From NCBI GenBank assembly GCA_902521465.1, contig CABYRL010000007.1, positions 1 through 61,494 on the forward strand: 61,494 nt of DNA, read 5' to 3'. The translations under genes were made by a program, and so were the position numbers. The stretch's first letter is position 1. The number at the start of each line of letters is the position of its first letter. Positions 9,369 to 18,071 of this stretch are shown one piece after another. Source of the DNA: an uncultured Alphaproteobacteria bacterium (GTDB lineage Bacteria; Pseudomonadota; Alphaproteobacteria; HIMB59). Under the pieces are notes generated by a model. That model was not told where the DNA came from and searched no databases. It saw only the letters and a program-made list of their open reading frames with translations.

Positions 9369-9876
9369 TTACCTCCATAGTCGTAAAATCAATTAATCGC
9401 ACAGTCGTAATTGTTTTTAAAAATTTAATACAATCCTGTGTTTTTACTTGAATAGTTTTAGTGTTGTCTAGTGGGTGAAAATTGCATAATTCATAATCAT
9501 TTATTTTTTTATCTAAGTAAAAACTCACATCCTTATCTACGTTATTGATTAAAGAGTAGGGACTAACAGAGCCTGGTTTGACTCCAAGTTTATCATATAA
9601 ATATTCTGCACTTCCAAAAGAGAGATTTCCTTGGCACTGTATAGTGTTTTTAATAATTTTTAGGTCTACTTCAGTGCTATCTAAGCATGAGAGTAAGTAA
9701 AAATTTCTCTTTTTATCCCTCAAAAAAAGATTTTTTGTATGCGCACCTTGCATATTCAAATCCGATTTTAATTTGCTAGACTCCTCGACAGTAAAAAAAG
9801 CCTCGTGTTCAAAAAGTTTATATTCAACTTTTTGTTCATTAAGTGCGGCTAATAAACTTTTTGCTTCTAATTTCAT
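9358..9876 (-). CDS. Prolyl-tRNA editing protein (ProXp-ala/PrdX type)
   Basis: Free-standing YbaK-fold deacylase that clears misacylated tRNA(Pro), typically Ala-tRNA(Pro). At 172 aa it has FFTVEES, then GAHTKNLFLRDKK with the conserved Lys48, LSFGSAEYLYDKLGVKPGSV (SVSPYSLIN follows), and a C-terminal NFHPLDNTKTIQV. The sequence HTKNLFLRD plus GVKPGSVSP distinguishes this branch from YbaK proper, which occurs separately at 18072-18530. It acts in trans with prolyl-tRNA synthetase, which is not in the window. Confidence 0.9.
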   Translation of the reverse strand: MKLEAKSLLAALNEQKVEYKLFEHEAFFTVEESSKLKSDLNMQGAHTKNLFLRDKKRNFYLLSCLDSTEVDLKIIKNTIQCQGNLSFGSAEYLYDKLGVKPGSVSPYSLINNVDKDVSFYLDKKINDYELCNFHPLDNTKTIQVKTQDCIKFLKTITTVRLIDFTTMEVINL

Positions 9877-9913
9877 TTTTATTTATAAAGTGTTATCTTA
9901 TTTGTATAAAAAT

Positions 9914-10996
9914 ATGAAAAAAAAAATTAACAGAAGAAATTTTATTAAAAAAGCATCAATTCCTGTACTGGGTGCAGCCGCACTCTCCAATTTTAATGTA
10001 CACGCAAGCACCATAACAGAGTTGAATATGGTCACATCATGGCCAGAAAATTTTCCTGGTATAGGTTTAGGTGCAAACAGGTTGGCTCAGCGAATTGAGA
10101 ACTTATCTAATAAAAGAATAAAAGTTAATGTTTACTCAGCTGGTGAACTAGTCCCACCGTTTGGAGTGTTTGATGCCGTGTCATCTGGAACAGCTGATTT
10201 ATATCACTCAGCAGAGTTTTATTGGGGAGGAAAGAACAAAGCCTATCCTTTTTTTGCTGCTGTTCCTTTTGGCATGACTGCAGAGGAATTTAATTCATGG
10301 ATATACTCTGGCAATGGTCAATTATTATGGGATGAATTAGGTTCTAATTTTAACATTAAACATTTTTTAGTTGGTAATACTGGATCTACATTATTTGGTT
10401 GGTTCAAAAACGAATTAAATAGTCTAGAGGATGTTTCTAAACTTAAAATAAGAAGTCCTGGTATGGGAGGAGATTTATTAAAGACTATGGGGGCAACTTC
10501 TATAAATATACCAGGAGGTGAAATTCTTCAGTCTTTAGCAAGTGGAGCTATAGACGCTGCAGATTGGTCAAATCCAGTTATGGATTTAGCTTTTGGTTTT
10601 TATAAAGTAACAAATTATTGTTATTATCCAGATTTTAAAAAACCTACAGTTTCTATTTCACTAGGAATGAATTTAGATAAATGGAACTCTTTTGATAATG
10701 AAGCTAAGAGCATCATCGAGTATGCTTGTCAGTCAGAAAATCAAGAAATGTTGTCTGATTTTATGTATAAAGAGGTTGTGGCTATAGAAAAATTGAAATC
10801 ACTTGGTGTAGAATTCAGGCAACTACCTAACGATATTGTTATTGAAGCCAAAAAAAATATTAATGGTGTTTTAGATAATTATACTGATACCTCTCTTGGG
10901 AAAAAAATTAGGGATGATTATTTTCAATTTTTAGGTTTAAGAACTTCATATAAGGACTTTGATATTTCTAACTACTTGAATTTTAGAAAAATTTAA
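9914..10996 (+). CDS. TRAP-transporter substrate-binding protein (TakP-like), Tat-exported
   Basis: Periplasmic DctP-family binding protein of 360 aa. A twin-arginine signal is evident at residues 6-13 (NRRNFIKK), followed by a hydrophobic stretch and a cleavage region near NVHA-STI. Start is ATG 9914; an in-frame upstream extension has no signal-peptide logic. The motifs KLKIRSPGMGGDLLKTMG, NIPGGEILQSLASGAIDAAD and DLAFGFYKV match the TakP branch, which binds 2-oxo acids with Na or Ca. No dctQ or dctM membrane genes adjoin it. It is followed after 2 bases by the SRAP gene. Confidence 0.9.
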   Translation: MKKKINRRNFIKKASIPVLGAAALSNFNVHASTITELNMVTSWPENFPGIGLGANRLAQRIENLSNKRIKVNVYSAGELVPPFGVFDAVSSGTADLYHSAEFYWGGKNKAYPFFAAVPFGMTAEEFNSWIYSGNGQLLWDELGSNFNIKHFLVGNTGSTLFGWFKNELNSLEDVSKLKIRSPGMGGDLLKTMGATSINIPGGEILQSLASGAIDAADWSNPVMDLAFGFYKVTNYCYYPDFKKPTVSISLGMNLDKWNSFDNEAKSIIEYACQSENQEMLSDFMYKEVVAIEKLKSLGVEFRQLPNDIVIEAKKNINGVLDNYTDTSLGKKIRDDYFQFLGLRTSYKDFDISNYLNFRKI

Positions 10997-10998
10997 TA

Positions 10999-11568
10999 GT
11001 GTGCGGAAGATATTCGCTAAATCTTAAAGACAATCACTCCTCTTTTAAGAAGGAAACTATAAATAACTTCAAATCAATATTTGATTATAAAAATGAAGAT
11101 ATTTGCCCTACCAATAAAGCACCTATTGTCTTTAATCTAAACTCTAAATTTGTATTTAAACAATCAAGTTGGGGTTTGTCATTTGATTGGCTTCCGAAAG
11201 GAAAAACACTTTTCAATATTCGATCAGAGACAGTACACGAAAAATCTTTTAGTAATAGCCTCATTGCAAATAATCGCTGTTTGGTACCTTTTAGTAGTTA
11301 TTTTGAATGGTTGAAAACACCAGAATTGAAAGAAAGATATAAACTATTTACCAAAACACCAGTCAGTTTTTTTGCAGGTGTATATAAATTAATAGAAGAT
11401 ACCGTTTATTTTTCAATTTTAACTAAATCTTCTTTGGAAAATATAGAATTTATTCACAATAGAAATCCAGTCATTATTAATAAAAATAATGTAAGAAAAT
11501 GGTTTTCAGACAATTATGAAGAACTACTAGGATCTTCAGAAGTCATAAATTATGATTTATCGAAATAG
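10999..11568 (+). CDS. SRAP (HMCES/YedK) abasic-site shield protein
   Basis: Crosslinks through Cys2 to abasic sites in single-stranded DNA, protecting forks. All core residues are visible: Cys2 after a GTG start (10999), so cleavage of Met exposes it; Asn73 and Arg75 in LFNIRSET; Glu103 in SYFEWLK; and His153 in FIHNRNPVII. The His motif is usually HxRMP; here it reads HNRNP. At 189 aa it is shorter than E. coli YedK (222). The GTG codon follows the stop of the TRAP gene by 2 bases. Confidence 0.9.
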   Translation: MCGRYSLNLKDNHSSFKKETINNFKSIFDYKNEDICPTNKAPIVFNLNSKFVFKQSSWGLSFDWLPKGKTLFNIRSETVHEKSFSNSLIANNRCLVPFSSYFEWLKTPELKERYKLFTKTPVSFFAGVYKLIEDTVYFSILTKSSLENIEFIHNRNPVIINKNNVRKWFSDNYEELLGSSEVINYDLSK

Positions 11569-11787
11569 TTATTTTCTAAATTTAAAGAAGGATAAAAGCT
11601 TTTCAATACCAGAAAAATGTTCCTCTAGTCTAGAATAAACTTTATCTATTTTGTTGATATGACCGTCTAATCTTTCATAGAGATTATCGATTTTCTTATC
11701 AAGTTTGTTCAGCTTACTATTTAGCTGTTTTATGCTATCGGAGTCACTTGTTTTAGACTGCTTTTTTAACTTAATAACTTTGTTCAT
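11569..11787 (-). CDS. Small coiled-coil hypothetical protein
   Basis: A 72-aa basic protein not recognised by family. Residues 18-68 show a heptad pattern of Leu/Ile (IKQLNSKLNKLDKKIDNLYE, then HINKIDKVYSRLEEHFSGIE), predicting a continuous coiled coil, with a Lys-rich tail. No signal peptide or membrane segment. The stop abuts the stop of the convergent SRAP gene. The heptads and ATG start support a real gene, but the length and base composition leave doubt. Confidence 0.5.
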   Translation of the reverse strand: MNKVIKLKKQSKTSDSDSIKQLNSKLNKLDKKIDNLYERLDGHINKIDKVYSRLEEHFSGIEKLLSFFKFRK

Positions 11788-11839
11788 AAGTAAAATATAT
11801 TAAATTTCTGATTTGTTTGAAGTATGACAAAACAACGCT

Positions 11840-12643
11840 TTAGGTAAATCTTAAATCAACTTCAGGTATCCAGTTTTTAAGCTTTTCAATACGATTTTTG
11901 GGGGAAGGGTGCGTCGATAGAAACTCTGGTGGTGCGTTTCCTTTTTGCGCTTCAGCCATTCGCTGCCAGACTTTATATGACTCATGATTGTCGTATTTGG
12001 CCATAGTCATAAAGGCCAAGCCTAAATAATCAGCCTCCGATTCTTGTAATCTGTTAAAAGGTAAAGATAGACCTAAATTTACTAAATAATCATCAGCTGA
12101 GGTACTCGAAAGGGCACCCTCTAAGGCAATATCCAAGATAGTAGTGCCAACATTTATTGCTAATGCTTGGCTGGCCCTTTCAACACTATGGCGAGCAACC
12201 GCATGTGCAATTTCATGACCCATTATTGAGGCCAAACCATCATTATTAGCGGCAACATCTAAGATCCCTGTGTAAAAAGCTATTTTACCACCAGGCATAC
12301 ACCAAGCATTAAGTGTTTCCTTATCATCAATTAATATGAATTCCCAATTATAGTTTTTTATCGAGTCTGATTGACCCATTTTTAAAAAATACTCTTCTAC
12401 AGACTCCGTAACTCTGAAACCAACCTCTCTTAAAGCTCTAAAATTTTGTCCAGACTCTATTAAATTTTCATGTTTTTTGACTTGTTCGTAAGCTTGAAGA
12501 GCTTGTTTGTTGATACTTTCATCTGAAATAATAGAGAGTTGTTTACGATTTGTAATAGCTACCTCAGTACAAGAAGGTAAAAATAAAGGTGCACAACACG
12601 CACATGATAATTTTTTAATAAAATCTCGTCTTTTAAGATTCAT
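11840..12643 (-). CDS. M48-family metallopeptidase, exported lipoprotein
   Basis: Zinc endopeptidase of 267 aa acting in the periplasm, probably in envelope-protein quality control like BepA/LoiP. The N-terminus has both a twin-arginine motif (KRRDFIKK, 4-11) and a lipobox LPSC with Cys25, so it may be a Tat-exported lipoprotein. The zinc site is HEIAH at 143-147 inside SIMGHEIAHAVARHS; the third ligand is in RLQESEADYLGL. The C-terminal STHPSPKNRIEKL is typical of the family. Stand-alone gene, divergent from the aminotransferase gene by 29 bases. Confidence 0.93.
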   Translation of the reverse strand: MNLKRRDFIKKLSCACCAPLFLPSCTEVAITNRKQLSIISDESINKQALQAYEQVKKHENLIESGQNFRALREVGFRVTESVEEYFLKMGQSDSIKNYNWEFILIDDKETLNAWCMPGGKIAFYTGILDVAANNDGLASIMGHEIAHAVARHSVERASQALAINVGTTILDIALEGALSSTSADDYLVNLGLSLPFNRLQESEADYLGLAFMTMAKYDNHESYKVWQRMAEAQKGNAPPEFLSTHPSPKNRIEKLKNWIPEVDLRFT

Positions 12644-12672
12644 GGTATTAATATAATCAAAAAGATATTCTT

Positions 12673-13515
12673 ATGACAACCTGTTATATTAATGGAAAAT
12701 ATAAACCTCTAAATCAATCGTATGTCAGTGTAACAGACAGAGGTTTTCAATTCTCTGATGGGGTTTATGAGGTTATTGCTGTATTTAAAGGTGAATTAGT
12801 AGATTTAAATCTTCATATAAACAGATTGTTTGTTTCTTTAAAAAAAATGAACATGAAAACTAAATTCAATAGAAATCAAATAATTAATATCACCAATAAA
12901 ATCAAAAAATTAAATAAATTAAAAATGGGTATAATTTACATCCAAATTACAAGAGGGGATCAAAACCCAAGGGAACATAAATACCCTGATAAACTTAAGC
13001 CTAATGTTATTATTTATTCAATTAATAAAAACTTTGAATATTTAAATAAGTTAGCACTAAAAGGTGTAAAAACATCTCTTTATCCAGATATAAGGTGGCA
13101 TAGGTCAGATATTAAAAGTATTTCTCTATTGGGTAATGTTTTAGCTGCAAATCATGCAAAAGAGAATAAATCACATGAAGCAGTATTATTTGATAATAGA
13201 AATATGATAACTGAGGGCAATTCCTCAAGTATTTGGATTATTAAAAAAAATAAATGTATTACACACCCACTTAACTTTAGAATTTTAAAGGGTTGTACAA
13301 GGCATAAATTAATATCAATATTAAAAAAAAATAAATTTAAATTTGAGGAAAAAAAATTTTCCATTAAATCCCTTCTTGATGCAGATGAAGCATTCATGAC
13401 AAGTGCTACTAATTTTGTAATGCCCATAGTTAAAGTTGATAAATTTACTATTTCAAACGGTAAGCCCGGTCTAAATACATTGAAGTTTCGTAATTTATTT
13501 ATCAACGCAATATGA
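12673..13515 (+). CDS. dat: D-amino-acid aminotransferase (class IV PLP)
   Basis: Transaminates D-alanine and other D-amino acids with 2-oxo acids. At 280 aa it has TDRGFQFSDGVYEV (21-34), the substrate-carboxylate segment QITRGDQNPREH with Arg94, Arg100 and His102, the PLP lysine Lys148 in RSDIKSISLLGNVLA, TEGNSSSIWI, and the closing EAFMTSATNFVMPIV. The Arg-x-His pair separates D-amino-acid aminotransferases from branched-chain and ADC-lyase relatives. The stop overlaps the start of msrA by 4 bases, so the two are translationally coupled. Confidence 0.92.
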   Translation: MTTCYINGKYKPLNQSYVSVTDRGFQFSDGVYEVIAVFKGELVDLNLHINRLFVSLKKMNMKTKFNRNQIINITNKIKKLNKLKMGIIYIQITRGDQNPREHKYPDKLKPNVIIYSINKNFEYLNKLALKGVKTSLYPDIRWHRSDIKSISLLGNVLAANHAKENKSHEAVLFDNRNMITEGNSSSIWIIKKNKCITHPLNFRILKGCTRHKLISILKKNKFKFEEKKFSIKSLLDADEAFMTSATNFVMPIVKVDKFTISNGKPGLNTLKFRNLFINAI

Positions 13516-14087
13516 TCTTTAGACTTTTCCTTTTCTTATTTTTGTTACCTATTACAGCTTACGCAAAAATTAATACAATTTACTTAGCTGGTGGGTGTTT
13601 CTGGTGTGTTGAGGAGGTTTATGAAAAATTAAAGGGTGTAATTGATGTTCGATCTGGTTATTCAGGAGGTCATGTTGAAAATCCAACTTATCAAGAAGTT
13701 GTCAAGGGTGATACAGGCCATATAGAAGTGGCTGAAATTATTTTTGACTCAGATATTGTTAGTTTAGATAAGATCATTAGGGTTTTTTTTGTCAATATTG
13801 ATCCTTTTGATAGTGTTGGTCAATTTTGTGATAAAGGTTATTCATATAAAAGTGCTCTTTTCAGCAATGACCAAATTGTTATAGATAGATTTAACTTTTA
13901 CATAGATAAAATTCAGGAAAATCACAAACAGAAGGTTGAAACAATGATCTTACCTTTTAAAAATTTTTATGTTGCAGAAGAGTATCATCAGGATTATTAC
14001 AAAAAAAATCCAATAAGATATACATATTACAAGTACAATTGCGGAAGAGAGCAGAGGATTAAACAATTAAAAATTAATTTGGGATGA
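13512..14087 (+). CDS. msrA: Peptide methionine-(S)-sulfoxide reductase, exported
   Basis: Reduces Met-(S)-sulfoxide. At 191 aa it has an N-terminal signal peptide (1-18, MIFRLFLFLF through TAYA), so it should act in the periplasm rather than the cytosol. The catalytic Cys29 lies in AGGCFWCVEEVYE; GYSGGHVENPTY, GDTGHIEVAEI and YVAEEYHQDYY are family signatures; likely resolving cysteines are in GQFCDKG and YNCGREQRI. It sits between dat and a J-domain gene with 4-base overlaps on both sides. The periplasmic electron donor is not in the window. Confidence 0.94.
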   Translation: MIFRLFLFLFLLPITAYAKINTIYLAGGCFWCVEEVYEKLKGVIDVRSGYSGGHVENPTYQEVVKGDTGHIEVAEIIFDSDIVSLDKIIRVFFVNIDPFDSVGQFCDKGYSYKSALFSNDQIVIDRFNFYIDKIQENHKQKVETMILPFKNFYVAEEYHQDYYKKNPIRYTYYKYNCGREQRIKQLKINLG

Positions 14088-14743
14088 TTAAACTCTTATT
14101 ATTATTTTCAATTGTAGCTATATGTATCTTTGTTTTCTTTGGCAATCAATTATCATCTCGATATAAAAAATATTTAATTATTTCATTAATAATAATTTTA
14201 GGATGTTTTTTAATTTTTTCAGGAAAATTAAATTTTCTACCTGTTGCCTTAGCTCCTGCTTTGCTTTTTTTTCGAAGGATCTCATCATTATTAACTATAC
14301 TAAACTTGTTTTCGCGATCTTCTTTTGGCAGTAAGTTCAAACCAAAAATTAATACGAAGTATTTACAAATTGAAATTGTTTTACAATCCCGTCAAGCTAC
14401 AATTAATATTAGAGAGGGAGTCTTTAAAGGTCGTTCTTTTTCCTCCCTATCTCAAAATGAGGTATCGAAGCTCTTAGAGGAACTAAAAATAAATGATCCT
14501 CGTGGATTTAATATTTTAAATGTAATTATTAGTCAAAATAAACAATCTACATCTTCCTCAGACAAGTCACAAATGACAGAGGAGGAAGCACTATCAGTTT
14601 TAGGTCTTAAAAAAGGTGCTTCTGATGATGATATTAAAAAATCGTATTATGACTTAATGAAGAAATTCCATCCTGATAAAGATGGTAATAACTATTTATC
14701 TAATTTAATAACTGAAGCAAAAAATAAGCTTTTAAATAGTTAA
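14084..14743 (+). CDS. Membrane-anchored J-domain protein
   Basis: A 219-aa protein with two or three hydrophobic segments in residues 1-75 (LLLLFSIVAICIFVFF; YLIISLIIILGCFLIF), a middle region of about 80 residues, and a C-terminal J domain (about 162-219, EEALSVLGLKKGASDDDIKK, then HPDK). The HPD tripeptide that stimulates Hsp70 ATPase is intact. The order membrane anchor then C-terminal J domain resembles TIM14-type and other alphaproteobacterial DnaJ-like membrane proteins. It overlaps msrA by 4 bases. The client is unknown; acting with DnaK at the membrane is inferred. Confidence 0.85.
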   Translation: MIKLLLLFSIVAICIFVFFGNQLSSRYKKYLIISLIIILGCFLIFSGKLNFLPVALAPALLFFRRISSLLTILNLFSRSSFGSKFKPKINTKYLQIEIVLQSRQATINIREGVFKGRSFSSLSQNEVSKLLEELKINDPRGFNILNVIISQNKQSTSSSDKSQMTEEEALSVLGLKKGASDDDIKKSYYDLMKKFHPDKDGNNYLSNLITEAKNKLLNS

Positions 14744-14769
14744 TTTTAATCTATAAGACACCTATCTCA

Positions 14770-16587
14770 ATGAACGATATTAAGAATCTTGCAATCATTG
14801 CTCATGTGGATCATGGGAAAACCACTCTTATTGACAATTTATTGAAGCAATGTGGAATTTTTAGAGATAATCAAGAAATATCAGAAAGAATTATGGACTC
14901 TAATGATTTAGAAAAAGAGAGAGGCATAACTATTTTAGCAAAGCCTACCTCTATAATTTTTCAAGATACTCGAATAAATATAATCGATACACCTGGACAT
15001 GCAGATTTTGGTGGAGAAGTAGAACGTGTCTTATCAATGGTTGATGGTGTTATCTTACTTATTGACTCTTCAGAAGGTCCGATGCCTCAGACTAAATTTG
15101 TTTTAGGAAAGGCTTTAAAACAAGGACTTAAGCCTATAGTAGTAATCAACAAAATTGATAAATCTGACTCAAGACCAGACGATGTGTTAAACGAAGTTTT
15201 TGATTTATTTGTCTCTCTTGATGCAAATACTCAACAATTAGACTTTCCAGTTTTATACGCATCAGGTAGAAGTGGTTGGTGTGTTAATGATTTGTCAGAT
15301 GATAGATCCAGCTTAACACCTCTGTTAAATAAAATTATTAGTCATGTGCCATCACCAGATGTTGATAATACTAGACCTTTTGCAATGTTATCAACACTTT
15401 TAGACTATGATCCATACTTAGGAAGATGTCTAATTGGAAGAGTAGAGCAGGGATCTGCAAAAATAAACGACAGCGTTCATGCTTTAAACTTATCAGGTAA
15501 AATCATTGAAACTGGAAGACTTACTAAACTTTTAAAATTTGAGGGAACCAAAAAAATAACTGTTAACTCAGTTAACACTGGAGATATAGTTTGCATAGCA
15601 GGTTTGTCAATCACATCAGTATCAGACACCATTTGTTCAACTGATATAGAAACACCAATAAAATCAACACCAATAGATCCTCCTACTATGTCAATAAACA
15701 TTATGGTTAATGACTCTCCATTAGCTGGGACTGAAGGGAAAAAAGTAACATCAACTTTAATAAGAAATAGATTAATAGCTGAGGCTGAGACAAACGTTGC
15801 TATTACCTTCTCAGAAAATCAAAATAAAGATTCATTTGAAATTGGAGGAAGAGGCGAATTGCAATTAGGTGTTTTAATAGAAACCATGAGACGAGAGGGT
15901 TTTGAATTATCTCTTTCTAGACCTAAAGTAGTTTACAAAGATGTAGAGGGGGTAAAGTGTGAACCCTATGAAGAGGTAACGATAGATGTAGATGAAGAGT
16001 TTTCTAGTATAGTTATTGATAACATGAACCAAAGAAAAGCTGATATGTTAGACATGAGAAAATCTGGAATTGATAAAACTAGGTTATTATTTATTGCGCC
16101 CTCAAGAGGACTAATTGGCTATCAAAGTAAGTTTTTAACAGACACAAGAGGAACTGGTGTATTAAACAGAGTGTTTCACTCGTATAAACCATTTAAAGGG
16201 GAGATTACAGAGAGAAGGGCAGGCGCGTTAATTTCCACAGGAAACGGTAAAGCAATAGCTTATGCTATTTGGAAGCTTCAAGATAGAGGTGTAATGTTTG
16301 TTAAACACCAAACACCTGTTTATCAAGGTATGGTAGTCGGTGAGCATACCAGAGATAATGATTTAGAGATAAATGTTCTAAAAGGAAAACAATTAACTAA
16401 TGTCAGAGCATCTGGTTCTGATGAGGCCGTAAATCTAACTGCTCCTAGGATGATGTCACTTGAGGAAATGATGACCTATATCAATTCTGACGAATTATTG
16501 GAAGTTACTCCTAAAAACTTAAGACTTAGAAAAAGGTTTCTTGATCCAAACGAAAGAAAAAAATTTTCCAAAGTTGGAAATTTATAA
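14770..16587 (+). CDS. typA: Translational GTPase TypA/BipA
   Basis: Ribosome-binding GTPase needed for growth under stress and for late 50S maturation. At 605 aa it is full length. G motifs: [10 protein letters not shown] (11-20), the switch segment [26 protein letters not shown] and NKIDK. Domain II, the EF-G-like domain ([20 protein letters not shown]) and the TypA-specific C-terminal domain ([20 protein letters not shown]) are all recognisable. It follows the J-domain gene by 26 bases and is the last gene before the longest non-coding stretch of the window. Confidence 0.97.
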   Translation: MNDIKNLAIIAHVDHGKTTLIDNLLKQCGIFRDNQEISERIMDSNDLEKERGITILAKPTSIIFQDTRINIIDTPGHADFGGEVERVLSMVDGVILLIDSSEGPMPQTKFVLGKALKQGLKPIVVINKIDKSDSRPDDVLNEVFDLFVSLDANTQQLDFPVLYASGRSGWCVNDLSDDRSSLTPLLNKIISHVPSPDVDNTRPFAMLSTLLDYDPYLGRCLIGRVEQGSAKINDSVHALNLSGKIIETGRLTKLLKFEGTKKITVNSVNTGDIVCIAGLSITSVSDTICSTDIETPIKSTPIDPPTMSINIMVNDSPLAGTEGKKVTSTLIRNRLIAEAETNVAITFSENQNKDSFEIGGRGELQLGVLIETMRREGFELSLSRPKVVYKDVEGVKCEPYEEVTIDVDEEFSSIVIDNMNQRKADMLDMRKSGIDKTRLLFIAPSRGLIGYQSKFLTDTRGTGVLNRVFHSYKPFKGEITERRAGALISTGNGKAIAYAIWKLQDRGVMFVKHQTPVYQGMVVGEHTRDNDLEINVLKGKQLTNVRASGSDEAVNLTAPRMMSLEEMMTYINSDELLEVTPKNLRLRKRFLDPNERKKFSKVGNL

Positions 16588-17109
16588 ACTATAATATAAT
16601 TTATATTAAATATTTTAATTAAAATATTGTTTTTACTAACTATATTTACATTTTCTCAATATCACATTTAAAAAGAAAAAAAGAATAATCTGACATAATC
16701 AAAAAAATAAAATAGCTATAAAATGAATTATTGAGAATAAATGTTAAAAATTAGTTTGATTTTGTAGGAATTAAATAAATATTCACATATTTTTATCTAA
16801 ATATTTGGCAAATTAGAACACTAAATTAAGCGATAGTTATCATTACTTGCCAATAAAACTATCAAGACAGTTACTCAATCTATAATTTCATAAAAACTAT
16901 TTAAAAGCATTAAAATCAGACATTTTTAGTAAAAAAAGCTAATGTAAATTGCGACACTCACAAAATTTATGAAATATTTGAAATTTGAGTTCAATGATTA
17001 TCAATATTTTTTTTATTAAATCAATAGTCGAATTCATTAAATTACCCAAGGGTTTATACTTAATAAAATTTCAATGTACCTAAAAACGCAAAAAAATTGA
17101 AAATAGACA
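16588..17109. other. 522-base stretch without a recognisable gene
   Basis: Very A+T-rich, with stops in all frames and no ORF resembling a protein. Local symmetry: a perfect 20-base palindrome at 16609-16628 (AATATTTTAA then its complement), and an inverted heptamer TTGGCAA (about 16805-16811) / TTGCCAA (about 16847-16853). No run of sequence matches tmRNA, SRP RNA, RNase P or 6S RNA to my reading. It may be spacer, a decayed gene or an unrecognised RNA; both flanking genes end here (typA from the left, the isomerase gene from the right). Confidence 0.6.
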
Positions 17110-17703
17110 TTATTTTGAAAGCCATTTTATGGCATCTTCACATCTGTCATCGCCCCAAAAAACCTCATTTTCAACAATAAATGTGGGACTTCCAAAAATG
17201 CCTTTATTTTTAGCCATTTCTGTGTTTTTTAAATATTTTTGTTCAATTTCGTCTGTTTGAGCTTGTCTTATTACACTATCTGAATCAAGTCCAATTTCTT
17301 TAAGAGTAGTACTCAAATTTGGTTCTAATCCAGGCTCCAAATGCTCTAAAAACCACTTTTTATAGGTTAAAATAGTATACTCTTTGATCCACCCTTGATC
17401 TTTTCCCAAAATTGCAACTTTGTTGGCTAAATCGAACTCTTTAAGTGGGTAGGGAACAGGTACTTTTGCATTAAATCCATAGAAGTTAGCTCTTCTCTGA
17501 ACATCCCGCCACATATAATCAATCTTATCTCTTTTTTTTTCAGCCATAAAAGGGACATTCTCCATTTCAATCATTCTTGACCTTACACTGAAAGGACACC
17601 ATTCAAATACAACTTCATTTTCAGTCTCTATCTGCGCTAATCTTTGCGTGGAGAGATAAGTATATGTACTTCCAATTGAGTACCAGAATTCAATTTTTCT
17701 CAT
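17110..17703 (-). CDS. 2-hydroxychromene-2-carboxylate isomerase/DsbA-like protein
   Basis: Thioredoxin-fold protein of the kappa-GST/HCCA-isomerase group, 197 aa, cytoplasmic. Seen: FWYSIGSTYTYLS at residues 6-18 with the active-site Ser position, VPVPYPLK, and the C-terminal KGIFGSPTFIVENEVFWGDDR, which is the family hallmark (FGxPTFxxxxExFWGxDR). There is no CxxC, so it is not an oxidase. In characterised bacteria the family isomerises an aromatic-degradation intermediate with glutathione, but no other aromatic gene is present, so the true substrate is open. Confidence 0.87.
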   Translation of the reverse strand: MRKIEFWYSIGSTYTYLSTQRLAQIETENEVVFEWCPFSVRSRMIEMENVPFMAEKKRDKIDYMWRDVQRRANFYGFNAKVPVPYPLKEFDLANKVAILGKDQGWIKEYTILTYKKWFLEHLEPGLEPNLSTTLKEIGLDSDSVIRQAQTDEIEQKYLKNTEMAKNKGIFGSPTFIVENEVFWGDDRCEDAIKWLSK

Positions 17704-17784
17704 ATATTCTACCTTAACTGAAATAATTAAAATTATTATTAAAAATAAGTGATCTGGTCACATCTGTCGCATGTATAAAAGTCC

Positions 17785-18057
17785 ATGAAAAACATGTTTA
17801 TGCAAATTTACAGTGGAGTCATGGACGCTGACTGGAATCCTCTAAGAAAAATACCTAGTGTGGCCCTGAGACACCTAATTATGCAACTTTTAGCATGGAT
17901 GTGGTGTATCATTTTTTCACTATATTTTGGCTCTTTTTTGATTTTTGGCATCACAGCTAGCGCTCATTTTCTTCTTATTTTTGGAACTTTTATGACAGCG
18001 GCTACTTTTGCAACTGCTCCAAAAATTGTAAAATCTAAGTATAATAACAGCAAATAA
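17785..18057 (+). CDS. Small two-helix membrane protein, unknown function
   Basis: A 90-aa protein I do not recognise. Residues 1-28 are amphipathic (MDADWNPLRKIPSVALRHLI), followed by two hydrophobic spans, about 29-55 (QLLAWMWCIIFSLYFGSF) and 58-80 (SAHFLLIFGTFMTAATFATA), and a basic tail. Alternative starts at Met4 or Met6 exist. It is transcribed alone, divergent from the isomerase gene across 81 bases. The codon pattern and clean hydrophobic segments support a real gene. Confidence 0.65.
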   Translation: MKNMFMQIYSGVMDADWNPLRKIPSVALRHLIMQLLAWMWCIIFSLYFGSFLIFGITASAHFLLIFGTFMTAATFATAPKIVKSKYNNSK

Positions 18058-18071
18058 TATACTGTTTTTAC

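Noticed and set aside
9773-9913. N-terminal extension of the TRAP binding protein
   Set aside because: It would place about 47 non-signal residues before a complete Tat signal, and it is antisense to the editing-protein gene.
16609-16628. Perfect palindrome as a specific operator or terminator
   Set aside because: Made only of A and T with no G+C stem or distinct U-run; such palindromes arise easily at this base composition. Mentioned only as part of the gap description.
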